Part shown: positions 12,978 to 21,134 of the stretch, in pieces | Layout: every line of letters starts with the position of its first letter | Position numbering within the stretch: position 1 is the stretch's first letter | Assembly: GCA_003552275.1 (NCBI GenBank) | Contig: PUKL01000056.1 | Coordinates: forward strand, 1-28,610 | Length of the DNA: 28,610 nt | Direction of reading: 5' to 3' | Source: Mollicutes bacterium | Lineage (GTDB): Bacteria > Bacillota_I > Bacilli_A > Izemoplasmatales > Izemoplasmataceae | Program-made: the position numbers and the translations under genes | Notes under the pieces: generated by a model | Databases searched by the model: none | Told to the model about the DNA's origin: nothing | The model's input: only the letters and a program-made list of their open reading frames with translations

Positions 12978-15617
12978 ATGAGACAACTCGACGCAAACGA
13001 AATCCGCAAGATCTGGAGGCGATTCTTCGCCGAACGCGGACACAGGATCGAAGAGAGTGCGGGGCTCGTGCCCGTGAACGACCCGACACTCCTCTTCATC
13101 AATGCCGGGATAGCCCCGCTCAAGGGCTATTTCGACGGAAGCCGCATTCCGAAGAACCCCCGCCTCGCAAACATCCAGAAATGTATCCGTACGAACGACA
13201 TCGAAGAAGTCGGCAAGACGGCCCGGCACCACACGTTCTTCGAAATGCTCGGGAATTTCTCCATCGGCGACTATTTCCGGGACGAAGCCATCGAATGGGC
13301 CTATGAAATCCTCACCGACGAACAATACTACGGCATGGATCCCGACCGGCTCTATGTGACGATCTATCCCACGGACGAGGATTCGAGACAAAAATGGATC
13401 GAGGTCGGCATCCCCGCGGAACGGATCATCGCGACCGAAGAGAACTACTGGGAGATTGGCGAAGGTCCTTCCGGTCCGTGCACGGAGATTTTTTACGACC
13501 GCGGCGACGCCTTCGGCGAACATGACCTCGATCTCCTCAAAAAAGACATCGACAACGACCGGTTCGTCGAGATATGGAATATCGTCTTCTCGCAGTTCAA
13601 CGCCAAAGAAGGGCTTTCGCGCGAAGAATATCCCGAACTCCCCAACAAGAACATCGACACCGGCATGGGGCTCGAACGGATGGCGGCCATCCTGCAAGAC
13701 AAGAAGACGAACTTCGAGACCGACCTCTTCATGCCGCTCATCGACATGATCGCCGACAAGAGCGGCGTGTCGTATGACGGCCAAAAAAGCCACAAGATCA
13801 TCGCCGACCACATCCGCAGCGTGGTCTTCGCCGTCGGTGACGGCGCCACCTTCGGCAACGAAGGCAGAGGCTATGTCTTGCGAAGACTCCTCCGGCGCGC
13901 CGTCAAACACGGTAGGCAACTGGGCATCGAAGGCCCTTTCCTCGTCGACCTCGCCCAAAAGACCGTCGCGATGATGAAAGAGGCCTATCCGAACCTGGAA
14001 AAAAGCAGCGAGTTCATCGAGAAGATGGTCATAAAAGAAGAGGAGAAGTTCCTCGAGACTTTGAAAGAAGGCGATAACATCCTCAAAGAGCTCATCGAAA
14101 AGGGTGACGGCGTCATCGCGGGCGCCGACGCCTTCAAACTCTACGACACCTACGGTTTCCCGCTCGAACTCACCGAAGAATACGCCGAGGCCGAAGGTGT
14201 CACCGTGGACAGAGAAGGGTTCAAAGACCACATGGCCATGCAGAAGGAGCGGGCTCGCAAAGCCCGGGAGAAGACCACTTCGATGTCCATGCAGAATGCC
14301 GATTTCCTCGCTTTCAAAGGGGAGAGCGAATTTATCGGTTATCGGACACTTTCCACCGAAAGCACGATCATCAAGACGTTCGACGAGGGAGTCGTCACGG
14401 CCCAAACCCCCTTCTATGCCGAGAGCGGAGGGCAACTCGCCGATCAAGGCACCATCACCCGCAACGGTATGACGTTCTCGGTCGAGGATGTGCAAAGACT
14501 CCCCAACGGCCAACATTTCCACATCATCGGCGAACACGACCTCCATGAGGGCGAAACCGTCCATCTCCAAGTCGACGAACGGGCGAGAAGAAGGACCATG
14601 GCCCATCATTCCGCCACCCACCTCCTCTACAGCGGCCTTCGCAAATTGTTGGGTGAGCATATCGGCCAACACGGCAGTCTTGTCGGTCCGGACTATCTCC
14701 GGTTCGATTTCAACCACCACGAGTTCCCTTCCGACGAGACCGTGCTCGCACTCGAAAAACATGTCAACGAAAAAATCGCCGAAGACATTGAAGTCGGCTT
14801 CGAAGAGGGGACCATCGAAGAAGCCCGCGATCGCGGCGCCATCGCCGAGTTCGGCGAGAAGTACGAAGACACCGTCCGCATGGTCGACATGGGCGAGACC
14901 TTGGACCTTTGCGGCGGGACGCACGTCGAAAAGACCTCGGAAATCGGCCGTGTCGCCATCGTGAGCATCGAGAGCAAAGGCTCGGGCATCTATCGGATCA
15001 TCGCCCTCGCCGGTGAAAGGGTGGATGCCGTCGACGAGTTCCTGGCCGGCTTCTTGGAGAATCTCCACCACCTCGAGAACAAGGTCTCCGCCATTCTCGA
15101 AGAGGCCGAAGCGGAAGACATCGAGCTCTCTTTCGACGATCCCGGCGCATTCCGTTTCGAAGGTAGCTACAACGATGTCATCCGCTTGCGCAAACGCCTT
15201 GCGAAGATGCAACGGAATGTCCGTGCGCTCGAGAAGGAGTTCGAAACGAAAAGGAAGAAGAGACGTCTGGCCGACATCGACGAATATCTCGACCAAAAGG
15301 ACGAAGCGGGCAATCTCGTCCTGAAGACCGAAGGGCTGGACACGGAAACGTTGAAATCCCTGGCCGACAGGCTGACAGAAAAGATAGGTGAAGGCGTCGT
15401 GTTCCTCGCCAACCACACCGGCGACAAACTCGTCTTCATCTGCAAATCCCCCGGCGCCGTCCATGCGGGCAATCTCGTGCGCGAGGCCGCGAAAATCGCC
15501 GGCGGCGGTGGCGGCGGCAATCCCGACTTCGCCCAGGCCGGCGCGAAGGACGTCGACAAGCTCGACGACACCTTGCGGTTCGTGAAGGAGAAGCTCCGTG
15601 AAGATCCTGGCGCTTGA
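12978..15617 (+). CDS. alaS: alanyl-tRNA synthetase
   Basis: The 879-residue class II synthetase charges and proofreads tRNA-Ala. The N-terminal catalytic part shows FFAERGHRIEESAGLVP, the KCIRTNDIEEVGKTARHHTFFEMLGNF block and the GMGLERMA motif 3. The editing domain has HSATHLL (HxxxH) and CGGTHV, the four zinc ligands. A coiled-coil linker (about 705-770) leads to the C-Ala domain with the GGGGGG-NPDFAQAG end. Full length. GGAGTG precedes the ATG. The last 20 bases overlap the start of ruvX. It is the first gene of an operon that continues through trhP2 without a break. Confidence 0.98.
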   Translation: MRQLDANEIRKIWRRFFAERGHRIEESAGLVPVNDPTLLFINAGIAPLKGYFDGSRIPKNPRLANIQKCIRTNDIEEVGKTARHHTFFEMLGNFSIGDYFRDEAIEWAYEILTDEQYYGMDPDRLYVTIYPTDEDSRQKWIEVGIPAERIIATEENYWEIGEGPSGPCTEIFYDRGDAFGEHDLDLLKKDIDNDRFVEIWNIVFSQFNAKEGLSREEYPELPNKNIDTGMGLERMAAILQDKKTNFETDLFMPLIDMIADKSGVSYDGQKSHKIIADHIRSVVFAVGDGATFGNEGRGYVLRRLLRRAVKHGRQLGIEGPFLVDLAQKTVAMMKEAYPNLEKSSEFIEKMVIKEEEKFLETLKEGDNILKELIEKGDGVIAGADAFKLYDTYGFPLELTEEYAEAEGVTVDREGFKDHMAMQKERARKAREKTTSMSMQNADFLAFKGESEFIGYRTLSTESTIIKTFDEGVVTAQTPFYAESGGQLADQGTITRNGMTFSVEDVQRLPNGQHFHIIGEHDLHEGETVHLQVDERARRRTMAHHSATHLLYSGLRKLLGEHIGQHGSLVGPDYLRFDFNHHEFPSDETVLALEKHVNEKIAEDIEVGFEEGTIEEARDRGAIAEFGEKYEDTVRMVDMGETLDLCGGTHVEKTSEIGRVAIVSIESKGSGIYRIIALAGERVDAVDEFLAGFLENLHHLENKVSAILEEAEAEDIELSFDDPGAFRFEGSYNDVIRLRKRLAKMQRNVRALEKEFETKRKKRRLADIDEYLDQKDEAGNLVLKTEGLDTETLKSLADRLTEKIGEGVVFLANHTGDKLVFICKSPGAVHAGNLVREAAKIAGGGGGGNPDFAQAGAKDVDKLDDTLRFVKEKLREDPGA

Positions 15618-16026
15618 TTACGGCGACGCCTCGCTCGGGATCGCCCTGAGCGATGCGGAGGGCATGCTCGCCCGCGGCGCGGGGAACCTCTCCTTTCCGA
15701 AAGGACGGACCGAAGAAGCCCTCAGCCATGTCCGCAAAGTCGTCGAGAACGAGAACGTCCGGTTGGTCGTCCTCGGTCTCCCTTTGAACATGGACGGCAG
15801 TCGCGGCCGACAGGCGGAAGCGACGGAGCGCTTCAAAGAAGAACTCGAACAAACTCTCGATGTCCCCGTCGTCCTCGAAGACGAGCGTCTCACGACCGTA
15901 TATGCGAAAAAGCGCATGTTGGAAAGCGAACGATCCAGGAAGAAACGCCGCTCGCATCTCGATGAAGAGGCGGCCGTAGTGCTTTTGCAAGCCTATCTTG
16001 ACAAAACGAGAAAGGAAGATGAATGA
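15598..16026 (+). CDS. ruvX: putative Holliday-junction resolvase / pre-16S rRNA nuclease YqgF
   Basis: The 142-residue protein has the RNase H-like YqgF fold: Asp7 in ILALDYG, the VLGLPLNMDGSRG block, DERLTT and the C-terminal DEEAAVVLLQAYLD acidic site. In E. coli this family matures the 5' end of 16S rRNA; a role in junction resolution has also been proposed. I use GTG at 15598 as start because AAGGAG sits 7 bases upstream and the N-terminus fits the family. It overlaps alaS by 20 bases and its stop overlaps the next ATG, as in the Bacillus yrrK position. Confidence 0.94.
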   Translation: MKILALDYGDASLGIALSDAEGMLARGAGNLSFPKGRTEEALSHVRKVVENENVRLVVLGLPLNMDGSRGRQAEATERFKEELEQTLDVPVVLEDERLTTVYAKKRMLESERSRKKRRSHLDEEAAVVLLQAYLDKTRKEDE

Positions 16027-16295
16027 TGGACGACAAGACCCTGCGCATCATCGATGAATCCGGACAAGAACATGACTATGAGATCGTGCTCACCTTCCGC
16101 TCCGACGAGACCGGCAAGAATTATGTCGTCTACAAGGAGATGGACGACGATTCCGATGAGGTCTACGCCGCTGAATACACCGAAGAGGATGACGACGGCG
16201 GCCGGCTGCGCCCCATCGAGACCGATGCGGAATGGGACATGATCGAGGAAGTCCTCGAATCTTTCGCGAAGGAAGAAGAAGCGAAGAAACAATGA
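16023..16295 (+). CDS. DUF1292 family protein (YrzB-like)
   Basis: The 90-residue, very acidic protein matches DUF1292 by size, composition and position between ruvX and trmR. The segments IIDESGQEHDYEIVLTF and NYVVYKEMDDDSDEVYAAEY are typical. Its function is not known to me. Two adjacent ATG codons (16023, 16026) could start it; the first overlaps the ruvX stop. In Bacillus the next gene is mltG, a cell-wall transglycosylase, which is missing here. Confidence 0.88.
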   Translation: MMDDKTLRIIDESGQEHDYEIVLTFRSDETGKNYVVYKEMDDDSDEVYAAEYTEEDDDGGRLRPIETDAEWDMIEEVLESFAKEEEAKKQ

Positions 16296-16912
16296 AAGAA
16301 AGCGCTCCCTGGCTTGATGCGCGGGACTTTGCCGAAAAGAAGGGCATCCCGATCATCGCCGATGAGAGTGTGCGCCACATTGAAGGGCTCATCCGTGAGC
16401 ACGGCCTGCGCAACATTCTCGAGATCGGCACGGCCGTGGGATACAGTGCGATCAGGCTGGCCTCCGTCTCTTCCGAGATACGGGTGACGACCTTGGAGCG
16501 CAATCCCCGGATGGCCCTCAAGGCGCGTGAGTTCATCAGCGCCTCCGCCTGCGCCGAGAGGATCACCCTGGTCGAGACGGAAGCGCTCCGGTGGTCGCCC
16601 CCGGCCGGGGCCACTTTCGACATGTTGTTCATCGATGCGGCCAAAAGCCGCTACAAAGCGTTTTTCGATCGCTTCACACCGTATCTCGGACCGGGCGGGG
16701 TCGTCATCATCGACAACGTCCTTTTCCGCGGTCTGGACGAGACCGCATTGAACCGACGCCAGAAGCCGTTGGTCAAAAAGATTGAACGCTTCAACCGTTA
16801 TTTTCTCGCGCACGAGGATTTCGATTCGGAAATCCTCGCTGTCGACGACGGCCTCGGTATCGCCGTGAAGAAGGGGGATGCAGATGGAGATTCTCGTGAA
16901 AACCGCACCTGA
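16292..16912 (+). CDS. trmR: tRNA 5-hydroxyuridine methyltransferase (YrrM type)
   Basis: The 206-residue SAM-dependent O-methyltransferase has motif I ILEIGTAVGYSAI, TTLERNP after the second strand, and FDMLFIDAAKSRY with GPGGVVIIDNVL. In Bacillus subtilis the orthologue YrrM (TrmR) methylates 5-hydroxyuridine at tRNA position 34 to 5-methoxyuridine. The next two genes encode the proteins that make the hydroxyuridine, which supports this role over a catechol-type substrate. The frame is open further upstream inside the DUF1292 gene, but the ATG at 16292 overlaps that gene's stop (ATGA) and gives the normal N-terminus. Confidence 0.92.
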   Translation: MKESAPWLDARDFAEKKGIPIIADESVRHIEGLIREHGLRNILEIGTAVGYSAIRLASVSSEIRVTTLERNPRMALKAREFISASACAERITLVETEALRWSPPAGATFDMLFIDAAKSRYKAFFDRFTPYLGPGGVVIIDNVLFRGLDETALNRRQKPLVKKIERFNRYFLAHEDFDSEILAVDDGLGIAVKKGDADGDSRENRT

Positions 16913-17768
16913 CAATCTCTCCGTCCTCTTGCGGAAGGATATCGACGGCGTCATCGTCGGTGTGGAAGGCTTCACCGCGAGGATGGAAGGGTGTGTCGCT
17001 CCCGAAACTTTGACGGAACTGGCGGCGCAAACGAACAGCGCGGACAAGCGGCTTTGGTTGAATCTGAACAGCTTCGTCCACGAAACCGACCTGCCCGCCC
17101 TCAAAGACCTCGTGGACCGCATTGCGTCTCTTCCCGTCGCCGGCGTCTTGTTTTCCGATTTCGCCGTCCTCCGGCTGGCACGGCAGGCGGGGATATCTGC
17201 GAGGCTCGTCTATCACGCCGAGACCGCCCCGACATTCGCGGCGGATGTCCTTTTTTTCGAGAACCAAGGCATCAAGGCCGTCGTGCTCGGCAGGGAACTC
17301 ACCATCAAGGCGATCGAGAGCATCGCCGCCGCGACAAAGCTTCCGCTCGCTTTTGTCGGCCATGGTCATCTGAACATGTTCCACTCGCGCCGGCGGCTCC
17401 TTTCGAGTTATTTCGCCCACACGCAGAGCGGCCGAAGAGGTGTCGGGCCGGAGAAGGCCTACACGTTGCGCGAGGAAGGGCGCAGTGAATACTATCCCGT
17501 GTATGAAGACGCACACGGGACCCATATCTTCCGGGCGGCACCTTTGCAGAGTTTCACCGTGTGGGAGCGGCTGGACCCCGTCTTGTCTCATTTCATCATC
17601 GACGGACACATGTATGATGAGAAGAGACTTATGGAGATTGTCGATGATTACATCGCCGTCCGGGCGGGAAAGCTCGACGGGCGTATCGAAGAAAAATACG
17701 CCGATCACGACGAGGGTTTCTATAGGAAAGAGACTTTCGCCAAGGAAGTGGAGGGGCGAAACCGATGA
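16884..17768 (+). CDS. trhP1: U32 family protein, tRNA wobble-uridine hydroxylation subunit 1
   Basis: The 294-residue protein is a short U32-family member equivalent in position and size to Bacillus YrrN. It has a TIM-barrel-like pattern and VGHGHLNMFHSRRRLLSSYF where the partner protein has its cysteine motif; the cysteines are missing here. With trhP2 it is expected to hydroxylate U34 of tRNAs in a prephenate-dependent way, so U32 'peptidase' is a misleading name. I prefer ATG 16884 to 16878 because the AAGGGGG run is then 6 bases away. It overlaps trmR by 29 bases. Confidence 0.85.
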   Translation: MEILVKTAPDNLSVLLRKDIDGVIVGVEGFTARMEGCVAPETLTELAAQTNSADKRLWLNLNSFVHETDLPALKDLVDRIASLPVAGVLFSDFAVLRLARQAGISARLVYHAETAPTFAADVLFFENQGIKAVVLGRELTIKAIESIAAATKLPLAFVGHGHLNMFHSRRRLLSSYFAHTQSGRRGVGPEKAYTLREEGRSEYYPVYEDAHGTHIFRAAPLQSFTVWERLDPVLSHFIIDGHMYDEKRLMEIVDDYIAVRAGKLDGRIEEKYADHDEGFYRKETFAKEVEGRNR

Positions 17769-18949
17769 GACGCGTGGAACTTCTCGCCCCGGCGGGGGAT
17801 CTCACCAAATTGAAGATCGCTTTGCATTACGGTGCGGATGCCGTGTATCTCGGCGGTACGGAATATTCGCTGCGCGCCCGGGCCTCGAACTTCACCCTGG
17901 AAGATATCGAAGCGGGTGTCCGTTTCGCGCATCGGGCGGGCCGGAAGGTCTATGTGGCCGTGAACGCCTTCTTCCATCCGGAAGACGCAGAGGGACTGCC
18001 CGAATATCTGAAAAAACTCGAGCGGATCGGCGTCGACGCGTTGATCGTGGCGTCGACCGGTGCAGCCTCCTTGGTGAAAAGACACACTTCCCTTCCCTTT
18101 CACATCTCCACCCAACAATCGACGACGAACAGTGAAGCCGTCCGTTTCTGGAGCGAACACGGGGCCGAACGGACCATTCTCGCCCGCGAACTCACCATAG
18201 ACGAACTCGAAAGACTCCGTTCGGCGACGGAATCCGAACTGGAGGTCTTCATCCACGGAGGGATGTGCGCTTCCTACTCGGGGCGATGCACCCTCTCGAA
18301 CAACATGACCCTTCGTGATGCGAACCGGGGCGGTTGCGCGCATTCGTGCCGATGGAACTACGACCTTCACGAGCGAGGAGAGAAGTTGGATATGAAGACA
18401 CCCTTCTCGATGGGGTCCAAAGACCTCGCCGCCGTCAGAGCGGTCCCGAGACTCCTCGACATGGGCATCGATGCATTGAAGATCGAGGGTCGCATGAAGA
18501 GCATCCACTACATCGCCACGGTCGTGAATGTCTATCGTCGCCTCATCGACGGTCACCTCCGCGGCGACACCATCGATTTTGCGGCCTTGGAAGAAGAGAT
18601 CGTCAAGGCCGAGAACCGTCCGACGGGCCGAGGCTTCCTCGCGGGGTTCCCCGACGAGACCGAACAGCTCTATGATCTGCGCAGCGAACCCGTGAACAAA
18701 GTCTTCTTGGGCATTGTCGAGTCCTACGACGAAAGCCGGCAAGAAGCTCTGATCGATGTCAGGAACCGTTTCTCCGCCCAAGAGACGTTCGAGATACTCA
18801 CGCCGGCGGGGCCGACACCTCCTTTCCGGGCGGCAGCGTTGTCCGACGAGGAGGAGCATTCGCTCCGGACGGCCCGGCATCCGCGTGAAAAGGTGCGTCT
18901 GCGGACGCCGCACAAGGTGACGCGGTACGACCTTCTGCGACGTGTATGA
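17765..18949 (+). CDS. trhP2: U32 family protein, tRNA wobble-uridine hydroxylation subunit 2
   Basis: The 394-residue protein is the Bacillus YrrO equivalent. It starts VELLAPAGDLTKLKIALHYGADAVYLGG. The U32 signature VFIHGGMCASYSGRC is followed by GGCAHSCRW, giving four cysteines (168, 175, 191, 195) that in TrhP-type proteins may bind an iron-sulfur cluster. The C-terminal domain is a small beta barrel. With trhP1 it should make 5-hydroxyuridine-34, which TrmR then methylates. Start and trhP1 stop overlap (ATGA). It is the last gene of the operon, with no clear terminator before the greA promoter at 18979. Confidence 0.92.
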   Translation: MRRVELLAPAGDLTKLKIALHYGADAVYLGGTEYSLRARASNFTLEDIEAGVRFAHRAGRKVYVAVNAFFHPEDAEGLPEYLKKLERIGVDALIVASTGAASLVKRHTSLPFHISTQQSTTNSEAVRFWSEHGAERTILARELTIDELERLRSATESELEVFIHGGMCASYSGRCTLSNNMTLRDANRGGCAHSCRWNYDLHERGEKLDMKTPFSMGSKDLAAVRAVPRLLDMGIDALKIEGRMKSIHYIATVVNVYRRLIDGHLRGDTIDFAALEEEIVKAENRPTGRGFLAGFPDETEQLYDLRSEPVNKVFLGIVESYDESRQEALIDVRNRFSAQETFEILTPAGPTPPFRAAALSDEEEHSLRTARHPREKVRLRTPHKVTRYDLLRRV

Positions 18950-18978
18950 AGATATGGGGGAATATTTCGCGAATACAC

Positions 18979-19007
18979 TTGGCGGAACGCGAGCTTTATG
19001 GTAGAAT
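18979..19007 (+). promoter_or_regulatory. greA promoter
   Basis: TTGGCG (18979-18984) and TAGAAT (19002-19007) are 17 bases apart, with TGG making an extended -10. The expected start is near 19014. Confidence 0.68.
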
Positions 19008-19013
19008 GTGTTC

Positions 19014-19165
19014 GCAAGTAGGCCCTCTTGTCCGCGCAGCCCTTCTGCCGGCCGGGGGTGCTCTTATTTATATACATGCGCAAAGAGACTAAGCACGACC
19101 GGGGCATAGCTTCCCAACCACGCCGTGGTCGCATGAGAAGCGATGCTGACGGTCCCCCAAAGACC
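19014..19165 (+). ncRNA. long structured 5' leader of greA (unclassified)
   Basis: About 165 bases lie between the predicted start and the greA ATG. The main hairpin (19046-19106) pairs TGCC (46-49) and CCGG (52-55) with the continuous CCGGGGCA (19099-19106), then GTG (58-60) with CAC (94-96) and CTCTT (61-65) with AAGAG (83-87). A second hairpin is ACCAC-GCC-GTGGT (19118-19130). A third, GGTC...GACC (19151-19165), ends just before the ribosome binding site. No T run is present, so this is not a terminator. It matches no riboswitch class I know. Confidence 0.5.
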
Positions 19166-19179
19166 AAGGAGGCACACCC

Positions 19180-19650
19180 ATGGAAAACAATTCTCACAAG
19201 CTCACCCAGAAAGGGATCGACAAACTGAAAGCCGAACTCGAGAAGCTGAAGACAGTTGAAAGGGACCGCGTGCTCGAGGCACTCCGGGAAGCCCGCTCGC
19301 AAGGCGACTTGAGCGAGAATGCCGATTATGACACCGCCCGTGCCGACCAGGCCCGCATCGAGAACCGCATCAAGGAGATCGAGAACATTCTGAAACACGC
19401 CGAACTCATCACGGACGACCGCTCCAACAACCGGGTGAGCATCGGCAAGACCGTCACCTTGAAGATCAACGCTCAAGAGCCCGAGGATTACAATATCGTC
19501 GGTTCGCTCGAGGCCGACCCCTTCGACAAGAAGATTTCCAACGAGTCGCCGATCGGCAAGGCCGTCATCGGCGCCAAAAAGGGTGACAAGGTCCGGGCGA
19601 AGACCGCCGTGAACAAAGAGACGGAAATCGAGATTCTGGACGTGAAATGA
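19180..19650 (+). CDS. greA: transcript cleavage factor GreA
   Basis: The 156-residue protein rescues backtracked RNA polymerase by stimulating cleavage of the nascent RNA. The N-terminal coiled coil carries the acidic tip QGDLSENADYD, whose Asp and Glu complete the polymerase active site. The C-terminal FKBP-like domain has PIGKAVIGAKKGDKV. Length is standard (about 157). AAGGAGG lies at 19166-19172, 7 bases before the ATG. It has its own promoter and an unusually long leader. The position after trhP2 is as in Bacillus, but the intervening udk (uridine kinase) is missing. Confidence 0.97.
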   Translation: MENNSHKLTQKGIDKLKAELEKLKTVERDRVLEALREARSQGDLSENADYDTARADQARIENRIKEIENILKHAELITDDRSNNRVSIGKTVTLKINAQEPEDYNIVGSLEADPFDKKISNESPIGKAVIGAKKGDKVRAKTAVNKETEIEILDVK

Positions 19651-19672
19651 GAATGGTCAGCCATTCTTTTTT
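19650..19672 (+). terminator. terminator after greA
   Basis: GAATGG (19651-19656), loop TCAG, CCATTC (19661-19666) and a T6 run form a short stem of 6-7 bp. It directly follows the greA stop. No promoter is visible before mtnN, so partial read-through is likely. Confidence 0.72.
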
Positions 19673-19694
19673 CATTCATTAGGAGGGATCGTTC

Positions 19695-20378
19695 ATGAGA
19701 ATCGGTGTGCTATTGGCCATGGATGAAGAGCTCGAGGCGTTCCTCGCGACCCTTGAGGACGTCCGGGAGGAGCCCTTCCTCCAAGGAAACATCTTCACGG
19801 GCTCGATACAAGGCAACGAGGTGCTCGCGCTGAAAAGCGGCATCGGCAAGGTGCATGCCGCCCGTACGGCCGCACTCTTCATCGAGAGGAAGCAACCCGA
19901 CATCATCATCAGCACCGGCATCGCCGGCGGAGTTGAAAGCGACCTTTTCCGGGTCGTGCTCCCCGAAGGCGCACTCCAGCACGATGTCGACATAACCGCT
20001 TACGGCTACGCCCCGGGCGAGATTCCCGGGCACGACGTCGTCTTCCCCGTTGACACGTCCTTCCGCGCAAAAGCCGCAAAAGCCCTGCAAGAGGCCGACA
20101 TCCCTTTTGACGGCGGCCTCATCGCGAGCGGCGACACGTTCATGCGGGAACGCGCCCCCTTGCGACATTTCGAAAAAGAAAACCGGATCGCCGCATGCGA
20201 CATGGAAAGCGCGGCCATCGCCCAGGTGGCGGCGCTCGCCCGCCGCCCCTTCCTCATCGTCCGGGCGATATCCGATTGTCTCGAAGCAAAAGACCAGCTC
20301 GAAGAGAGCGCCGAGCGGATAGAAAAAGCCGCAAATGCGGCCGCCCGCGCTCTCGCCGTGGTGATACGCGCCGTATGA
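19695..20378 (+). CDS. mtnN: 5'-methylthioadenosine / S-adenosylhomocysteine nucleosidase
   Basis: The 227-residue protein splits the adenine from methylthioadenosine and S-adenosylhomocysteine, clearing the products of SAM-using enzymes. IGVLLAMDEELEAF places the catalytic Glu12. The SGIGKVHAARTA and STGIAGGV phosphate loops, Glu171 in CDMESAAIAQV and the general acid Asp194 in RAISDCLE are all present. AGGAGG (19681-19686) precedes the ATG. It follows greA as in Bacillus. Its stop overlaps the start of the next gene. Confidence 0.96.
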   Translation: MRIGVLLAMDEELEAFLATLEDVREEPFLQGNIFTGSIQGNEVLALKSGIGKVHAARTAALFIERKQPDIIISTGIAGGVESDLFRVVLPEGALQHDVDITAYGYAPGEIPGHDVVFPVDTSFRAKAAKALQEADIPFDGGLIASGDTFMRERAPLRHFEKENRIAACDMESAAIAQVAALARRPFLIVRAISDCLEAKDQLEESAERIEKAANAAARALAVVIRAV

Positions 20379-21103
20379 AGGCGGTCACCGTGACCCTCGC
20401 GGGTGAAGACCGTCTCGTCCGCATCACCCGGCGCAAGCGGCAAAAGAGGATCTATGTCAGAGCTCTGGCTGACGGGTCTTTGAACGTCAGCGCCCCGAAA
20501 AACACCCCGTTCACCCTCATCAGGCAAGTGTTGCGGGAAGGGGTCGACGAGGTGGAAGGGCTCCCGGTCTATATGGATCCGAGGAAACGTCTCGAAGAAG
20601 CGCGGACGATTCCCGTGTTCGGCCGGGACACGCCCGTTTGTCGATGTCTTCCCGCGGGAGCCTCCGTCGCTTACGACGAGGAAGGCGCCCGCCTGCTCGT
20701 CCCCGCGGAACCGACTCAGGGCGCGAAGGCGTTGCATGATTTTTTCCGGAGGCAACTGCTCGCGGAGGCGGAGAAGGCGAAAGAAGAGTTGGCGGAACGC
20801 TTTCCCGAAGTCGCCGCCGTCCCCTTTCGCTTTTCCTGTCGCTACATGAAACAGACATTGGGCAGTTACCGGAAGAATCCGCCGCGCATCTCCTTGAATC
20901 TCTGTCTCGTGCATTATCCGCCCGCCTTCCTCCGCCTCATCGTCAGCCATGAGATCACCCATCACTTCCATCAAGACCATTCACGGGCCTTCCATGCCAC
21001 CCTCGAAAGATACTTCCCGGGGGAGAGGAAGAAACACGCCGAACTCAAACGGGTCCATGATTCCTTCCTCTACAGGAGACATGACAAACCGTCCGCGCTT
21101 TAG
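20375..21103 (+). CDS. YgjP/DUF45-type metal-dependent hydrolase
   Basis: The 242-residue protein belongs to the YgjP-like (M48-related) metal-dependent hydrolases. It has an N-terminal beta-rich part (KAVTVTLAGEDRLVRITRRKRQKRIYV) and a C-terminal zincin-like motif in SHEITHHFHQDHSRAFHATL: His192, Glu193, His196 and a downstream His202. The FRYMKQTLGSY equivalent, here FSCRYMKQTLGSY, is the usual RxxxxxWGS-type segment. The natural substrate is unknown. The ATG at 20375 overlaps the mtnN stop (ATGA), so the two are coupled. The yqeG promoter lies in its last codons. Confidence 0.88.
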   Translation: MKAVTVTLAGEDRLVRITRRKRQKRIYVRALADGSLNVSAPKNTPFTLIRQVLREGVDEVEGLPVYMDPRKRLEEARTIPVFGRDTPVCRCLPAGASVAYDEEGARLLVPAEPTQGAKALHDFFRRQLLAEAEKAKEELAERFPEVAAVPFRFSCRYMKQTLGSYRKNPPRISLNLCLVHYPPAFLRLIVSHEITHHFHQDHSRAFHATLERYFPGERKKHAELKRVHDSFLYRRHDKPSAL

Positions 21104-21109
21104 TATAAT
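21081..21109 (+). promoter_or_regulatory. promoter of the yqeG operon
   Basis: ATGACA (21081-21086) and TATAAT (21104-21109) are 17 bases apart. The -35 lies inside the end of the preceding gene. The leader would be about 19 bases, with AAGGAGG before the ATG at 21135. Confidence 0.75.
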
Positions 21110-21134
21110 GTGGCTGTGACGCAAGGAGGCCGCC

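Noticed and set aside
12951..15464. An open frame of more than 800 codons on the strand opposite alaS, and similar long antisense frames opposite pepP/recD2 (8976-11033) and recD2 (11076-12431)
   Set aside because: GC-rich genes with C/G-ending codons commonly leave the antisense frame open. The translations are low-complexity (rich in Asp, Val, Phe, Gly), have no ribosome binding sites and match no family, while the sense genes are certain.
19008..19027. Possible 6S RNA at the greA leader, from TGTTCGCAAG and GGCCC
   Set aside because: The similarity is short and lies at or before the predicted start of transcription. I could not form the closing stem that 6S requires, so I list the region as an unclassified leader.
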